Position numbers and translations under genes: made by a program. Shown piece after piece: positions 14,302 through 22,714 of a stretch of DNA of 64,000 nucleotides; the stretch's first letter is position 1, and every line of letters starts with the position of its first letter. The stretch spans positions 186,001 through 250,000 of the forward strand of contig CAZBRS010000001.1 of the NCBI GenBank assembly GCA_964494475.1, in the 5' to 3' direction. Under the pieces are notes generated by a model that saw only the letters and a list, made by a program, of their open reading frames with translations, made no database searches and was not told the origin of the DNA. Source of the stretch: CAZBRS01 sp964494475 (GTDB lineage: Bacteria; Myxococcota_A; UBA9042; CAZBRS01).

Positions 14302-15585
14302 GTGAGGTTCCCCGGAAGCCGGGTCGCGAAGTACTACTTCCCGGTCACCCACAAGAAGAGCCGCGTCGCGGCCCTTCATCCGGACGCCGAGGCGCGGCGC
14401 TGGTACGCCGTTGGGCTCGACGAGGTGCTCGTCGACCTCGAGGTCCTCGGCTGCACGTACGACTTCGTGCGCGAGCTCGGGCTCGTGCCCGGCGAGTCCG
14501 TGAACCTCGCGCCCGACCAGATGCGTCGCCTGCTCGAGCGTGTGGCGGCGTGCGGCCTGCGCTGGCGGTACGCGGCCGGGGGTACGGTCGCGAACTCGCT
14601 GGCCAACTTCACGCACCTCTCCGGTGAGCCCGCCGTCCTGCTCGGCAGCATCGAGAGCTGCCTCCGCCCCGGCTCTCCCGCGTTCGCGTTCGTGGCGCAG
14701 ACCCCCAAGGCGCTGTCCCTCGACCACCTGGTCGCGCTCGAGGGCGACACGGGCGTGGCGGTCACGTGCTTCACCCCCGACGGCGAGCGTTCGTTCGGCG
14801 TGGCGCCCGGCGTGTCGGGGCTGTACCCCGCCGAGGCGCTGCCCGTCGGCGTCGTTCAGGGGGCGGCCATCGCCCTGGCCAGCCTCTACCCGCTGGCCAA
14901 CGCCTCCCGGCCCATCGCCGCGGCCACCATCCGATTCCTCGAGCTCGCGCGCTCCGCGGGCGTGCCCGTCGCGTTCGGCCTGGGCACGGCCGGGCTGGTC
15001 CGACGCATGCGCCGCGAGCTCATCGAGATCCTCGAAGCCTTCGTCTCCATCGCCAGCCTCAACCTGCACGAGGCCGAGGCCCTGACGGGCGAGTCCGACG
15101 CGCTGCTGGCGGGCCGCAAGCTGCTCGACTGGGTCGACGTGGCGCTGGTCACCGAGGGCGCCCACGGCCTCACGCTGGCCGGCTACACCGACGCCGCCGT
15201 GGCCCGCGAGACGCGCGACGGGCTGCGCTCGGCCGGCATCGCCGACTACAACCGCCTCGAGTTCAGCCGCCTCGTGCGCCGCGCCGACTGCTCGGAGCCG
15301 CTCCAGGTCTTCTCGCACGTCGATCCCTACCAGGGAGGCCCGGACCACCTGGCCAACACCAGCGGTGCGGGCGACGCCGCGCTGGCCGCGCTGCTGCACG
15401 ACGTGGCCGCCAACGGTTACCACCGCGAGAGCGTGCCGGGCAGCGACAAGCACGCCGGCACGGTGCGCTACCTCACCTACTCGTCGGCCTCCCGAAACGC
15501 GCAGTACGCGAACCGCGTGGCCTACGAAGTGCTCCGCAACCGCTCGCCGCGCCTCGAGGGGCCGGTGGGCTCCGACGAAGAATGA
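14302..15585 (+). CDS. gsk: inosine-guanosine kinase
   Basis: A 427-residue PfkB-family kinase. It phosphorylates inosine and guanosine to IMP and GMP in purine salvage in the cytoplasm. The N-terminus RFPGSRVAKYYFPV and several internal blocks (FAGGT-like YAAGGTVANSLANFTHLSG; LNLHEAEALTGESDALLAGRKLLDWVD; YNRLEFSRLVRRADC; VFSHVDPYQGGPDHLANTSGAGDAALAALLHD; SPRLEG at the end) closely match E. coli Gsk as I recall it. The anion-hole and catalytic Asp lie in NTSGAGD. GTG 14302 follows GGAGGAG (14287-14293). The stop overlaps the next gene's ATG (ATGA). Confidence 0.92.
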   Translation: MRFPGSRVAKYYFPVTHKKSRVAALHPDAEARRWYAVGLDEVLVDLEVLGCTYDFVRELGLVPGESVNLAPDQMRRLLERVAACGLRWRYAAGGTVANSLANFTHLSGEPAVLLGSIESCLRPGSPAFAFVAQTPKALSLDHLVALEGDTGVAVTCFTPDGERSFGVAPGVSGLYPAEALPVGVVQGAAIALASLYPLANASRPIAAATIRFLELARSAGVPVAFGLGTAGLVRRMRRELIEILEAFVSIASLNLHEAEALTGESDALLAGRKLLDWVDVALVTEGAHGLTLAGYTDAAVARETRDGLRSAGIADYNRLEFSRLVRRADCSEPLQVFSHVDPYQGGPDHLANTSGAGDAALAALLHDVAANGYHRESVPGSDKHAGTVRYLTYSSASRNAQYANRVAYEVLRNRSPRLEGPVGSDEE

Positions 15586-16889
15586 GCTCGCCCGGGCTCC
15601 CCGCCGGTCGGGGCCCCCGCCGCCTGCCCGACGCCGTCTGGGTCACCACGCTCTACTTCGCCGAGGGCCTGCCCTACATGCTGGTGCGTTTCCTCGGAGG
15701 CGTCACGCTGACCGACTGGGGCGTGCGCGAGGCGACCATCGGCTACCTGAACTTCCTGGGCCTGCCCTGGAACACCAAGTTCCTGTGGGCGCCCCTGGTC
15801 GACCTGGTCGGCACGCGGCGCGGGTGGCTGCTGCGCATGGAGTTGCTGCTGGTGCTGGGCGCCGTGGGCCTGGGGCTGCTGGCGAACGTCGCGGCGCCCG
15901 GCGGGGCCGTGGCGGCGCCCGGGGTCCTCGAGCCCGCCATCCGGGGCACCCTGGCGCTGCTGGCGGTGCTGGCGGTGGCCGCCGCGACCCACGACATCGG
16001 CATCGACGGCTACTACCTCGAGGCCATCCCCACCCCCGATCGCCAGGCGCGCTACACCGGCCTGCGGGTCACCGCCTACCGGGGCGCCGTCGTGTTCGCG
16101 AAGAGCGTCGTCGTCGCGCTCGCCGGGGTCGTGTCGTGGCGGTTCGGCTACCTGGCCATGGCCGGGGTGCTCGGCGCCCTGTTCGTCCTCCACGCCTACG
16201 GGCTGCCGGTGCCCTCCGCCGCGCCACGGCCGAAGCGCGCCCCCGGCGAGTTCCTCCGCGAGTACGGCCGGGCCTTCGCGACGTGGCTCGACCAGCCGCG
16301 CATCGGGCTCGTGCTCGTCTTCATCATCACCTACAAGCTGGGCGACGAGATGTTGTTCTCGATGAACACGCCCTTCCTCATGCGCGAGATCGGCCTCTCG
16401 AAGGAACAGTTCTCGTGGATGAACGGCGTGCTCGGCACGGGCGCGTCGATCGGCGGCTCGCTGCTCAGCGCGTGGGCCATCGGCAAGTGGGGCCTGCGCC
16501 GCGCCATCTGGCCGCTCACGCTCGGCATGAACCTGAACCTCTGGGCCTACGTGTGGCTCGCCGCCGCGCTGCCCGACACGACCTCGACCTCGGGCCTCGC
16601 GCTGGTGGCCTTCGTGACCGCCTACGAGCAGTTCGCCGCGGGCCTCGGCAACGCGGTGCTGGTCGTGTACCTCATGCGCTCGTGCAAGGTCGAGTTCAAG
16701 GCCTCGCACTACGCCATCGCCAGCGCGCTGCCGAGCCTGGGGGGTACGGTCCTCGGGGGAATGGGCGGGCACGTCGTCGAGGCCTGGGGGTACACGACGT
16801 TGTATGTGCTGTCGTTCTGTGCCGCCGTACCTTCCATGGTGTGCTTGTTGATGCTCAAACTTGGCGACGATCAACCCAAACGTGCTTGA
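15582..16889 (+). CDS. AmpG-like (PAT-type) MFS transporter
   Basis: A 435-residue membrane protein of the major facilitator superfamily with about 12 hydrophobic segments. The N-terminal region LYFAEGLPYMLVRFL, then NFLGLPWNTKFLWAPLVD and GTRRGWLLRMEL, follows the pattern of AmpG-type permeases that import muropeptides with protons. The second half starts near KLGDEMLFSMNTPFLMREIGLS. ATG overlaps the gsk stop by 4 nt, so it is translationally coupled. That pairing could instead mean uptake of a nucleoside or similar compound. The TGA stop lies inside the -35 box of the following promoter. Confidence 0.75.
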   Translation: MSSPGLPAGRGPRRLPDAVWVTTLYFAEGLPYMLVRFLGGVTLTDWGVREATIGYLNFLGLPWNTKFLWAPLVDLVGTRRGWLLRMELLLVLGAVGLGLLANVAAPGGAVAAPGVLEPAIRGTLALLAVLAVAAATHDIGIDGYYLEAIPTPDRQARYTGLRVTAYRGAVVFAKSVVVALAGVVSWRFGYLAMAGVLGALFVLHAYGLPVPSAAPRPKRAPGEFLREYGRAFATWLDQPRIGLVLVFIITYKLGDEMLFSMNTPFLMREIGLSKEQFSWMNGVLGTGASIGGSLLSAWAIGKWGLRRAIWPLTLGMNLNLWAYVWLAAALPDTTSTSGLALVAFVTAYEQFAAGLGNAVLVVYLMRSCKVEFKASHYAIASALPSLGGTVLGGMGGHVVEAWGYTTLYVLSFCAAVPSMVCLLMLKLGDDQPKRA

Positions 16890-16915
16890 CAGCCCCTGGT
16901 AGCTTCTTCTATACG
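16886..16915 (+). promoter_or_regulatory. promoter of the 92-residue protein gene
   Basis: TTGACA (16886-16891), 18-nt spacer, TATACG (16910-16915). The -35 contains the TGA stop of the transporter gene. Confidence 0.65.
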
Positions 16916-16951
16916 TTCAACCCACGTGAACTACCCGATTGGGGATCCGAC

Positions 16952-17230
16952 ATGCAGGTCGAGAAGATTTCGATGGACGAGTTCGAAGCCGCCATGACCG
17001 AAGGCAAGAAGCGGGCGCCGTACGGACAGAATCGCGTGTTGCTCAAGAAGGCCGAGTCCGAGCCCGCCAAGCTGGTGTTCGAAGACGAGAAGAAGGCCGT
17101 CTCGAAGCAGACCGCGCTCTCGGTGGTGCGCCGCAAGATGAACGCCCAGGTGCGCATGTTCCGTCGCAAGAACGAGCTGTTCCTGGGGCCGGGCGACTAC
17201 GTGCCGAGCGCCCGCAAGCCCCGCTCGTAG
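16952..17230 (+). CDS. 92-residue basic cytoplasmic protein, unknown
   Basis: It begins MQVEKISMDEFEAAMTEGKK and is Lys/Arg-rich (LLKKAESEPAKLVFEDEKKAV, then VVRRKMNAQVRMFRRKNELF). It has no signal peptide, membrane segment or recognised domain. The own promoter with a short leader and soluble charged composition suggest a real, expressed small protein, possibly nucleic-acid binding. A 111-nt gap follows before the histidine kinase gene. I do not recognise a family. Confidence 0.6.
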   Translation: MQVEKISMDEFEAAMTEGKKRAPYGQNRVLLKKAESEPAKLVFEDEKKAVSKQTALSVVRRKMNAQVRMFRRKNELFLGPGDYVPSARKPRS

Positions 17231-17341
17231 CTGATCGCGCGCGCTTCTCCCCTCCGACTCCCCGCTGCCCTTTCCGCTCCCCATCCGGACGCTTCTGTGG
17301 CACCATCCGGCAGAAACCCGATCGATGGCGGCAGAGCAGGC

Positions 17342-18928
17342 ATGCGCGGGGGACTTGCATCCAAGCTCATCGTCTCGTTGACGGCCGTCGTGGTGCTCGG
17401 CTTCAGCGTGTTCGTCTACATCGACACCCGTACGCAGGAGAAGCAGCTCCTCACCGAGATGATGCTCTCGGCCGATCAGCTCTCGGCCGTCATCGTGGGC
17501 AGCACCTGGAACGCCATGCTCGAAGACCGTCGCGACAGCGCCTACGAGGTGATGCGCACCATCGGCCGCCAGGTCGGCATCGACAAGGTGCGCATCTTCA
17601 ACAAGGAGGGGCGCATCATGTTCTCGACGGGCCCCGACCAGGGCGAGATCGTCGACCGTGACGCCGAGGCGTGCACGCTCTGCCACGCGAAGGCCCAGCC
17701 GCTCGTGCGGGTCGACGTGCCCTCCCGCGTGCGCACCTACGAGGCCGCCGACGGGCGTCGCATGCTCGGCATGGTGACCGGCATCTACAACAGCCCCGCG
17801 TGCAGCGAGCCGTCGTGCCACGCCCACCCACCCGGCGTGAACGTGCTGGGGGTCCTCGACGTCAACATGTCGCTCGAGCGCGTCGATCTCGACGTCCAGA
17901 AGGCGCGCACGCGCGTTGTGGCCGGCGCCGTGGTGGCGGTGCTCGTCATGGCGATGCTCATCGTCGTGATGGTGCGCCTCTTCGTGGGCATCCCGGTCCG
18001 CGCGCTCATCGACGGCACGCGATCGGTGGCCGAGCTGCGCCTCGACCAGCCCCTGGCCGTCGACAGCCAGGACGAGCTCGGCGACCTGGCGCGCTCGTTC
18101 AACGAGATGATGGTGCAGCTGAAGGCGTCGCAGGACGAGATCGCGCGCTTCACGCATACGCTGGAGCAGGAGGTCGAGGCCCGCACGGTCCGCCTGAAGG
18201 CCACGGAGCAGCGCCTCATCCGCAGCGATCGCCTGGTCTCGCTCGGCCAACTCGCGGCCAGCGTGGCCCACGAGATCAACAACCCGCTCTCCGGGGTGCT
18301 CAACTTCGCCAAGCTCATGCAGCGCCTCATCACCGAGCAGGGCATCCCCCCCGAGCGCGTGGCCGACTTCCGGCGTTACCTGGAGCACGTGGCGACCGAG
18401 ACCGCCCATTGCGGGCGCATCGTCTCCGACCTGCTGGCGTTCTCGCGCCGACCGGCGCCCCAGCGCACGCGCAACGACCTGGGCGACGTGGTCCGGCGGA
18501 CCGTCCCGCTCCTGGCCCACAAGCTCGAGCTCGAAGGCGCCCGCATCGAGTTCGACCTGGCCGCCGACCTCCCGTTCGTGGCCTGCGACGCGTCCCAGAT
18601 CCAGCAGATCGTCATCAACCTGCTCATGAACGCCGCCGAGGCCATGCCCGACGGCGGCGCCGTAACCGTGCGCACGCGCGCCGCTGGCGACCAGGTCGTC
18701 CTCGAGGTCAGTGACCGGGGCGTGGGCATCCCCGAGCACCTGCAGGGCCGGGTCTTCGATCCCTTCTTCACCACCAAGGAGGAGGGCAAGGGCACCGGCC
18801 TCGGGCTCGCGGTGGTGTTCGGGATCGTCGAGGCCCACGGTGGCAGCATCGACCTCGAGAGCAAGGTGGGCGAGGGCACCACGTTCCGGGTCAGCCTGCC
18901 CATCGGCGCGACCGAAGAGAAGGCATGA
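17342..18928 (+). CDS. membrane sensor histidine kinase with extracytoplasmic c-type haem motifs
   Basis: A 528-residue kinase; ATG 17342 is chosen because the hydrophobic anchor starts directly after it. TM1 is at about 7-27. A periplasmic sensor domain (about 28-189) holds CTLCHAK (Cys111-His115, CxxCH) and CSEPSCH (Cys154-His160, CX4CH), both potential covalent haem sites. TM2 is at about 191-215, followed by a HAMP-like segment and a coiled coil. The HisKA H-box is SVAHEINNPLSG (His310). The HATPase has NLLMNAAEAM, DRGVGI and GTGLGLAVV. It is the sensor of a TCS with the sigma54 activator two genes on. It overlaps the archaemetzincin gene by 4 nt (ATGA). Haem attachment is inferred. Confidence 0.88.
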   Translation: MRGGLASKLIVSLTAVVVLGFSVFVYIDTRTQEKQLLTEMMLSADQLSAVIVGSTWNAMLEDRRDSAYEVMRTIGRQVGIDKVRIFNKEGRIMFSTGPDQGEIVDRDAEACTLCHAKAQPLVRVDVPSRVRTYEAADGRRMLGMVTGIYNSPACSEPSCHAHPPGVNVLGVLDVNMSLERVDLDVQKARTRVVAGAVVAVLVMAMLIVVMVRLFVGIPVRALIDGTRSVAELRLDQPLAVDSQDELGDLARSFNEMMVQLKASQDEIARFTHTLEQEVEARTVRLKATEQRLIRSDRLVSLGQLAASVAHEINNPLSGVLNFAKLMQRLITEQGIPPERVADFRRYLEHVATETAHCGRIVSDLLAFSRRPAPQRTRNDLGDVVRRTVPLLAHKLELEGARIEFDLAADLPFVACDASQIQQIVINLLMNAAEAMPDGGAVTVRTRAAGDQVVLEVSDRGVGIPEHLQGRVFDPFFTTKEEGKGTGLGLAVVFGIVEAHGGSIDLESKVGEGTTFRVSLPIGATEEKA

Positions 18929-19494
18929 ACGCGGCGGAGTTCGTGGCGCTGGTCGGCATGGGCCCCTCCTTCGAGAGGGCGCTGCAGCTCGATCTCGCCG
19001 AGTTCCTGTCGCTGGCGCTCGCGACGCGCACGTGCTGGCTGCCCGCGCTGCCCCTCCCCGAGGGCGCTCTCGATCCCCGCCGGCAGCAGGCCGAGTCGAC
19101 CGCGCTGATGCACGCGGCCCTCGTGCAGGTTCCGCCGGAGGCCTCGCGGGTGCTCGTCGTGACCGACGTCGACGTGTTCATCCCCGCGCTCACGTTCGTG
19201 TTCGGGCGCGCGCAGCTCGGCGGGCGCGTAGCCCTGCTCTCGCTCGCTCGCCTGCGCCCCGAGTTCCACGGCGCCCCGCCCGATCTCGGCGTGTTGACGC
19301 GGCGTGCCTGCACGGAGGCGCTGCACGAGGTGGGGCACCTGCTCGGCCTTGCCCACTGCGCCGACAAGCGCTGCGCGATGTCCTTCTCGGTGAACGTCCC
19401 GAACATCGACGCCAAGCGGCCGGAGCTTTGCGTCGACTGCCGCGAGCGGTCCGGGGTCCTCCAACCTCTGCGAGGTTCGTCATGGAGAAGCTGA
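18925..19494 (+). CDS. archaemetzincin-type zinc metalloprotease
   Basis: A 189-residue protein with the archaemetzincin signature. The zinc site is HEVGHLLGLAHC (His134 to Cys145), then CAM (Cys150, Met152) and CVDC (Cys169, Cys172), the four-Cys second metal site typical of the AMZ family. The N-terminal part has the usual VLVVTDVDVFIPALTFVFGRAQLGGRVALLSL core. Length is normal for bacterial and archaeal members. No signal peptide is present, so it is cytoplasmic. It is sandwiched between, and overlaps, the kinase gene (4 nt) and the response-regulator gene (13 nt), so all three are co-translated. The substrate is unknown. Confidence 0.9.
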   Translation: MNAAEFVALVGMGPSFERALQLDLAEFLSLALATRTCWLPALPLPEGALDPRRQQAESTALMHAALVQVPPEASRVLVVTDVDVFIPALTFVFGRAQLGGRVALLSLARLRPEFHGAPPDLGVLTRRACTEALHEVGHLLGLAHCADKRCAMSFSVNVPNIDAKRPELCVDCRERSGVLQPLRGSSWRS

Positions 19495-20837
19495 AGATCC
19501 TGGTGGTCGACGACGAGTTCGTGGTGCGCGAGTCGCTCGGGGAGTGGCTGCGCGAGGACGGCCACGAGGTCGATCTGGCCGCTTCGGGGGCCGAGGCCAT
19601 CACGTCGGCGGCCGCGCGCAGCTACGACGTCTTCTTCCTCGACCTCAAGATGCCCCCGGGGATGAACGGTATCGAGGCCATGGGTCGGCTGCGCGAGGTC
19701 CACCCCGAGGCCTCCTACGTGATCATCACCGCGTACGCCACGGTCGACACGGCGGTGTCGGCCATGAAGGAGGGCGCGGACGAGTACCTGGTGAAGCCCT
19801 GCAATCCAGAGGAGATCTCGCTGCTCCTCGAGCGCCTGGTCCGATGCAAGGCCCTCCAGCGCGAGAACTCTTTCTTGCGCAAGAAGCTCGAGGGTTCGTA
19901 CGGGCTCGACGACCTGGTGGGCCGCAACCAGAAGATGACCGAGTTGTTCGCCACCATCCGCGATATCGCCGATCTGCGCAGCACGGTGCTCATCGAGGGC
20001 GAGAGCGGCACGGGCAAGGAGTTGGTGGCGCGCGCCATCCACCGGTGCGGTTCCCGGTCCGACGCGCCGTTCGTCGTGGTGTCGTGCACGGCGTTGACCG
20101 AGACCCTGCTCGAGTCCGAGCTCTTCGGTCACGAGCGCGGGGCCTTCACGGGGGCCCTCGCGCGGCGCCTGGGCAAGTTCGAGCAGGCCGACGGCGGTAC
20201 GATCTTCCTCGACGAGGTGGCCGGCATCCCGAGCAAGCTGCAGATGGATCTGCTGCGGGTGCTCCAGGAGCGTCGCTTCTACCGGGTGGGCGGCACGGTC
20301 GAGCTCGCGGTCGATGTCCGCGTGATCGCCGCCAGCAACCGAGACCTCTCGGAGCTCGTCGAGCAGGGCGGCTTCCGCGACGACCTCTACTACCGCCTGA
20401 ACGTCCTCAGCCTCCGGGTACCGCCGCTGCGCGAGCGACGCGACGACATCCCCCTGCTGGCGCGCCACTTCATCCGCCAGCAGGCGGCCGAGACCGGCAA
20501 GCCCGTTCGCGATCTGACCGAGGGCGCGTTGGCCGTGCTGCTCGAGCACGACTGGCCGGGCAACGTGCGCGAACTGGAGAACGCCATCGCCCGCGCCACG
20601 GCCACGAGCCAGGGCGAGCTGCTCACGGAGGCCGGCTTCGACTTCCTGCGCCACGCCATGCGGCGGTCGCGGTCGTGGCAACCGCCGGTCGATTTGCCTC
20701 TTCACGAGATCGAGCGCCAGGTCCTGGAGGCCGTGCTCCAGCACACGGGCGGAAACATCAAGCGCTGCGCCGAGATCCTGGTCATGGACCGAACGACCGT
20801 CTACGAGAAAATCAAGAGGTACGGCCTCAAGCGGTGA
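19482..20837 (+). CDS. NtrC-type sigma54 response regulator
   Basis: A 451-residue activator. The receiver domain spans about 4-122 (DD at 10-11, phospho-Asp54 in FFLDLKMP, Lys105). The AAA+ domain has Walker A GESGTGKE (about 173-180), the sigma54 contact GAFTGA (220-225), Walker B GGTIFLDE and an arginine-finger region (RDDLYYRLNVL). A Fis-type helix-turn-helix ends the protein (LEAVLQHTGGNIKRCAEILVMDRTTVYEKIKRYGL). ATG 19482 follows GAGGTT and overlaps the archaemetzincin gene. It is paired with the haem-motif kinase. A sigma54 promoter with upstream dyads follows 160 bp downstream and is a likely target. Confidence 0.92.
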   Translation: MEKLKILVVDDEFVVRESLGEWLREDGHEVDLAASGAEAITSAAARSYDVFFLDLKMPPGMNGIEAMGRLREVHPEASYVIITAYATVDTAVSAMKEGADEYLVKPCNPEEISLLLERLVRCKALQRENSFLRKKLEGSYGLDDLVGRNQKMTELFATIRDIADLRSTVLIEGESGTGKELVARAIHRCGSRSDAPFVVVSCTALTETLLESELFGHERGAFTGALARRLGKFEQADGGTIFLDEVAGIPSKLQMDLLRVLQERRFYRVGGTVELAVDVRVIAASNRDLSELVEQGGFRDDLYYRLNVLSLRVPPLRERRDDIPLLARHFIRQQAAETGKPVRDLTEGALAVLLEHDWPGNVRELENAIARATATSQGELLTEAGFDFLRHAMRRSRSWQPPVDLPLHEIERQVLEAVLQHTGGNIKRCAEILVMDRTTVYEKIKRYGLKR

Positions 20838-20858
20838 GGCCCCTCGCGGCGCCGGGGC

Positions 20859-20895
20859 GGTGTGGGAAATGCCCACACCCTGTCGGAAAATCCGA
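20859..20895. promoter_or_regulatory. two adjacent dyads, probable activator binding sites
   Basis: GGTGTGGG-AAATG-CCCACACC (20859-20879) and TCGGA-AAA-TCCGA (20883-20895) sit about 100-135 bp upstream of the -24 element at 20995, the usual place for NtrC-type upstream activating sites. No T-tract follows the first dyad, so a terminator is less likely. Confidence 0.5.
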
Positions 20896-20994
20896 TATCG
20901 CCAGAGGGTCGGCCTGCGAGCCGGCTCGGGTCCGCGCGCGGCACCCGCGCCTCTCGGGCCGATCCGCCCGTTCGCGTGGCGGCGGCACGGATCG

Positions 20995-21010
20995 TGGCGA
21001 GCTTCTTGCA
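20995..21010 (+). promoter_or_regulatory. sigma54 promoter (-24/-12)
   Basis: TGGC (20995-20998), 7 nt, TTGCA (21006-21010) gives the GG and GC dinucleotides at the fixed sigma54 spacing. It points to the small membrane protein gene at 21074. Confidence 0.7.
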
Positions 21011-21073
21011 CGCATTTCCATCAGGTACATAAGGCAGAAACCGAGGGAGGCCCTAAGGCTCCAGGAGGTGCGT

Positions 21074-21328
21074 ATGGTGTTCGGAGACATGAGCCTGCAG
21101 GAGTTCCTGTTCCAGGGTCGCTACCACCTGCTCGGGCTCGCCCTCCTGCTGTGGGTGGGGGTGCTGTTCGTGCAGGAGTGGGCCCGCCATCGGACCGCGT
21201 CGCGAGCGGCGCAGCCGGCGATCGGGCCGAGCTTCGCCGCGGGCGTGCTCCACGATCCGTTGCTCGGCGCCACCATGGCCGACGGCGGCGAGGAGCCCGT
21301 CACCCCTCCCCGGGGCCCAACGGACTGA
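21074..21328 (+). CDS. 84-residue single-span membrane protein, predicted sigma54-dependent
   Basis: It starts MVFGDMSLQEFLFQGRYHLL after a strong AGGAGGTG (21063-21070). One hydrophobic segment (LLGLALLLWVGVLFVQEW, about 19-36) is followed by RHRTASRAAQPAIG (positive inside) and an acidic, Pro-rich tail. This predicts an N-out, C-in inner-membrane anchor with a short cytoplasmic tail. It is the only gene directly behind the sigma54 promoter, and it overlaps the 3' end of the convergent radical SAM gene by 29 bp. No family is recognised. Its context makes it the candidate output of the haem-kinase system. Confidence 0.65.
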   Translation: MVFGDMSLQEFLFQGRYHLLGLALLLWVGVLFVQEWARHRTASRAAQPAIGPSFAAGVLHDPLLGATMADGGEEPVTPPRGPTD

Positions 21329-22679
21329 GGCCCCGCGCCCCGTGCACCTCGGCGTATTCCCTTCGGACCCCCAGGCACACCGCCCTCGCACCGCAAGCCT
21401 CGCAAGGAGCCAGGAACAACCGTCCAGCCAGGTCCTGCGCGTCCAAGTCGGCCCGCCGCGGTCGTCTGGCCGGGGAGGGCAACCCCGCGACCACGCAGTC
21501 GGGCCAGCCGCAACTGCCTAGCAGGCTGACGGTGACGCCGCCCGCGACCAGCGTGGTAACGGCCTCGTGCAGCACGGGGCGGACCTCGTCGAAGGGCACC
21601 ACCGCCCGGGTCCATTCGGCGGCGTCGGCGTAGCGGCAGGGGTGCGAGTAGTCGACGCTCCGCACGGGGTTGTCGGGGAAGGGCCGCACGAAGAGGTCGA
21701 GCACGGATCGCGCGTGCTCGGGCAGGTGCGCGAGGCTGCGGCGCTCGACGATGGCGTTCAACGACACGCGCAGCCCGGCCCGCAGCGCCGCCTCGACGCC
21801 CGCGACCGTGGGCGCGTACGAGCCGGTCACTCCCGTCATCGCGTCGGAGACCTCGGGCTCGGCGCCGTGGAACGAGACCAGCACTTCGGTGAGCCCCGCG
21901 GCGGCCAGGCGTGACGCAAGATCGCCGCGGTTGAGGCGGAGCGCGTTCGTCTGCAGGGAGACGGTCATGCCGTGCCGTCCGGCCGCCCGCTCGACGAGAC
22001 CGAGCAACCCGGGATAGAGCGTGGGCTCGCCGCCGGTCAGAGAGACGTCGCGCACGCCGGCAGCGGCCATCTCGTCGAGCCAGCGCTCGAGGTAGCCCTC
22101 GGGCGCGTCGGGCCAGTCGTGCTGCTGCCAGCACATGGCGCAGCGCTGGTTGCAGCGGAAGCCCAGGCGGAGGAAGCCGAAGGGCGCCCCGTCGGAGCTG
22201 GCCCCGATCTGCCGGTACGCGGAGTCGCCGAGCCCCCGATAGCGCCGGACCTCGCCGAGCGCGAGGCGAAGCTCGTCGAGCAGCGGTCGGTGCTCCGGCC
22301 GGTCGAGCGCGCGCAGGCGCTCGGCCACGTGGCGTCGGGCGCGGGCGATGTCGGCGGGCTGGAAGGTGCCCTCTCGGGAGGACGGCAGGAGGATGGCGAC
22401 CAGGCCGCCTCCGCGGGCCCACGGTCGTTGCACGGCCCCGGGCTCGGCCAACTCGAAGCGGAGTTCGCGCCCGGCCGGGGTGGTGACGGCGACCGCCAGC
22501 CCACCGGCGCGCCCGGCGTCGGAGCGGGCGTCGAACCACGCCAGCGCGTGATCGGGGGGGAGGGCCAGGCAGCGCGTCAGCGCGTCGGCGACGCGGCGAC
22601 GGGGCAGGGCCAGGAAGGGCGACAACGCCTCGGTGGTGGGACGGGCGGCGGGGGGGGAGTCTGCGTCGTCGGCGCTCAT
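21300..22679 (-). CDS. radical SAM protein with C-terminal Cys-rich (SPASM-like) region
   Basis: A 459-residue protein. The radical SAM cluster motif is CNQRCAMCW (Cys176, Cys180, Cys183), followed by VSLTGGEPTLYPGLLGLV and VSLQTNALRL as in the TIM barrel. The C-terminal part has Cys in GSCGWPDCVV and CEACGARAVCLGVRREYAEVHG, resembling an auxiliary cluster region. The first 165 residues are an unrecognised N-terminal domain. The reaction and substrate are unknown. ATG 22679 lacks a ribosome site and lies 7 nt after the -10 box, so the mRNA is predicted to be leaderless. Confidence 0.82.
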   Translation of the reverse strand: MSADDADSPPAARPTTEALSPFLALPRRRVADALTRCLALPPDHALAWFDARSDAGRAGGLAVAVTTPAGRELRFELAEPGAVQRPWARGGGLVAILLPSSREGTFQPADIARARRHVAERLRALDRPEHRPLLDELRLALGEVRRYRGLGDSAYRQIGASSDGAPFGFLRLGFRCNQRCAMCWQQHDWPDAPEGYLERWLDEMAAAGVRDVSLTGGEPTLYPGLLGLVERAAGRHGMTVSLQTNALRLNRGDLASRLAAAGLTEVLVSFHGAEPEVSDAMTGVTGSYAPTVAGVEAALRAGLRVSLNAIVERRSLAHLPEHARSVLDLFVRPFPDNPVRSVDYSHPCRYADAAEWTRAVVPFDEVRPVLHEAVTTLVAGGVTVSLLGSCGWPDCVVAGLPSPARRPRRADLDAQDLAGRLFLAPCEACGARAVCLGVRREYAEVHGARGLSPLGPGEG

Positions 22680-22686
22680 GGGACTG

Positions 22687-22714
22687 GTTGTACCGAATCG
22701 GCGCGGGGCGTCAA
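22687..22714 (-). promoter_or_regulatory. promoter of the radical SAM gene
   Basis: Minus-strand TTGACG (22714-22709), 16-nt spacer, TACAAC (22692-22687). The -35 contains the TGA stop of the upstream lipoprotein gene, and ATG follows 7 nt after the -10. Confidence 0.65.

Noticed and set aside
20859..20879. The GGTGTGGG dyad as a rho-independent terminator of the regulator gene.
   Set aside because: There is no T-tract and a second dyad and a sigma54 promoter follow at activator distance.
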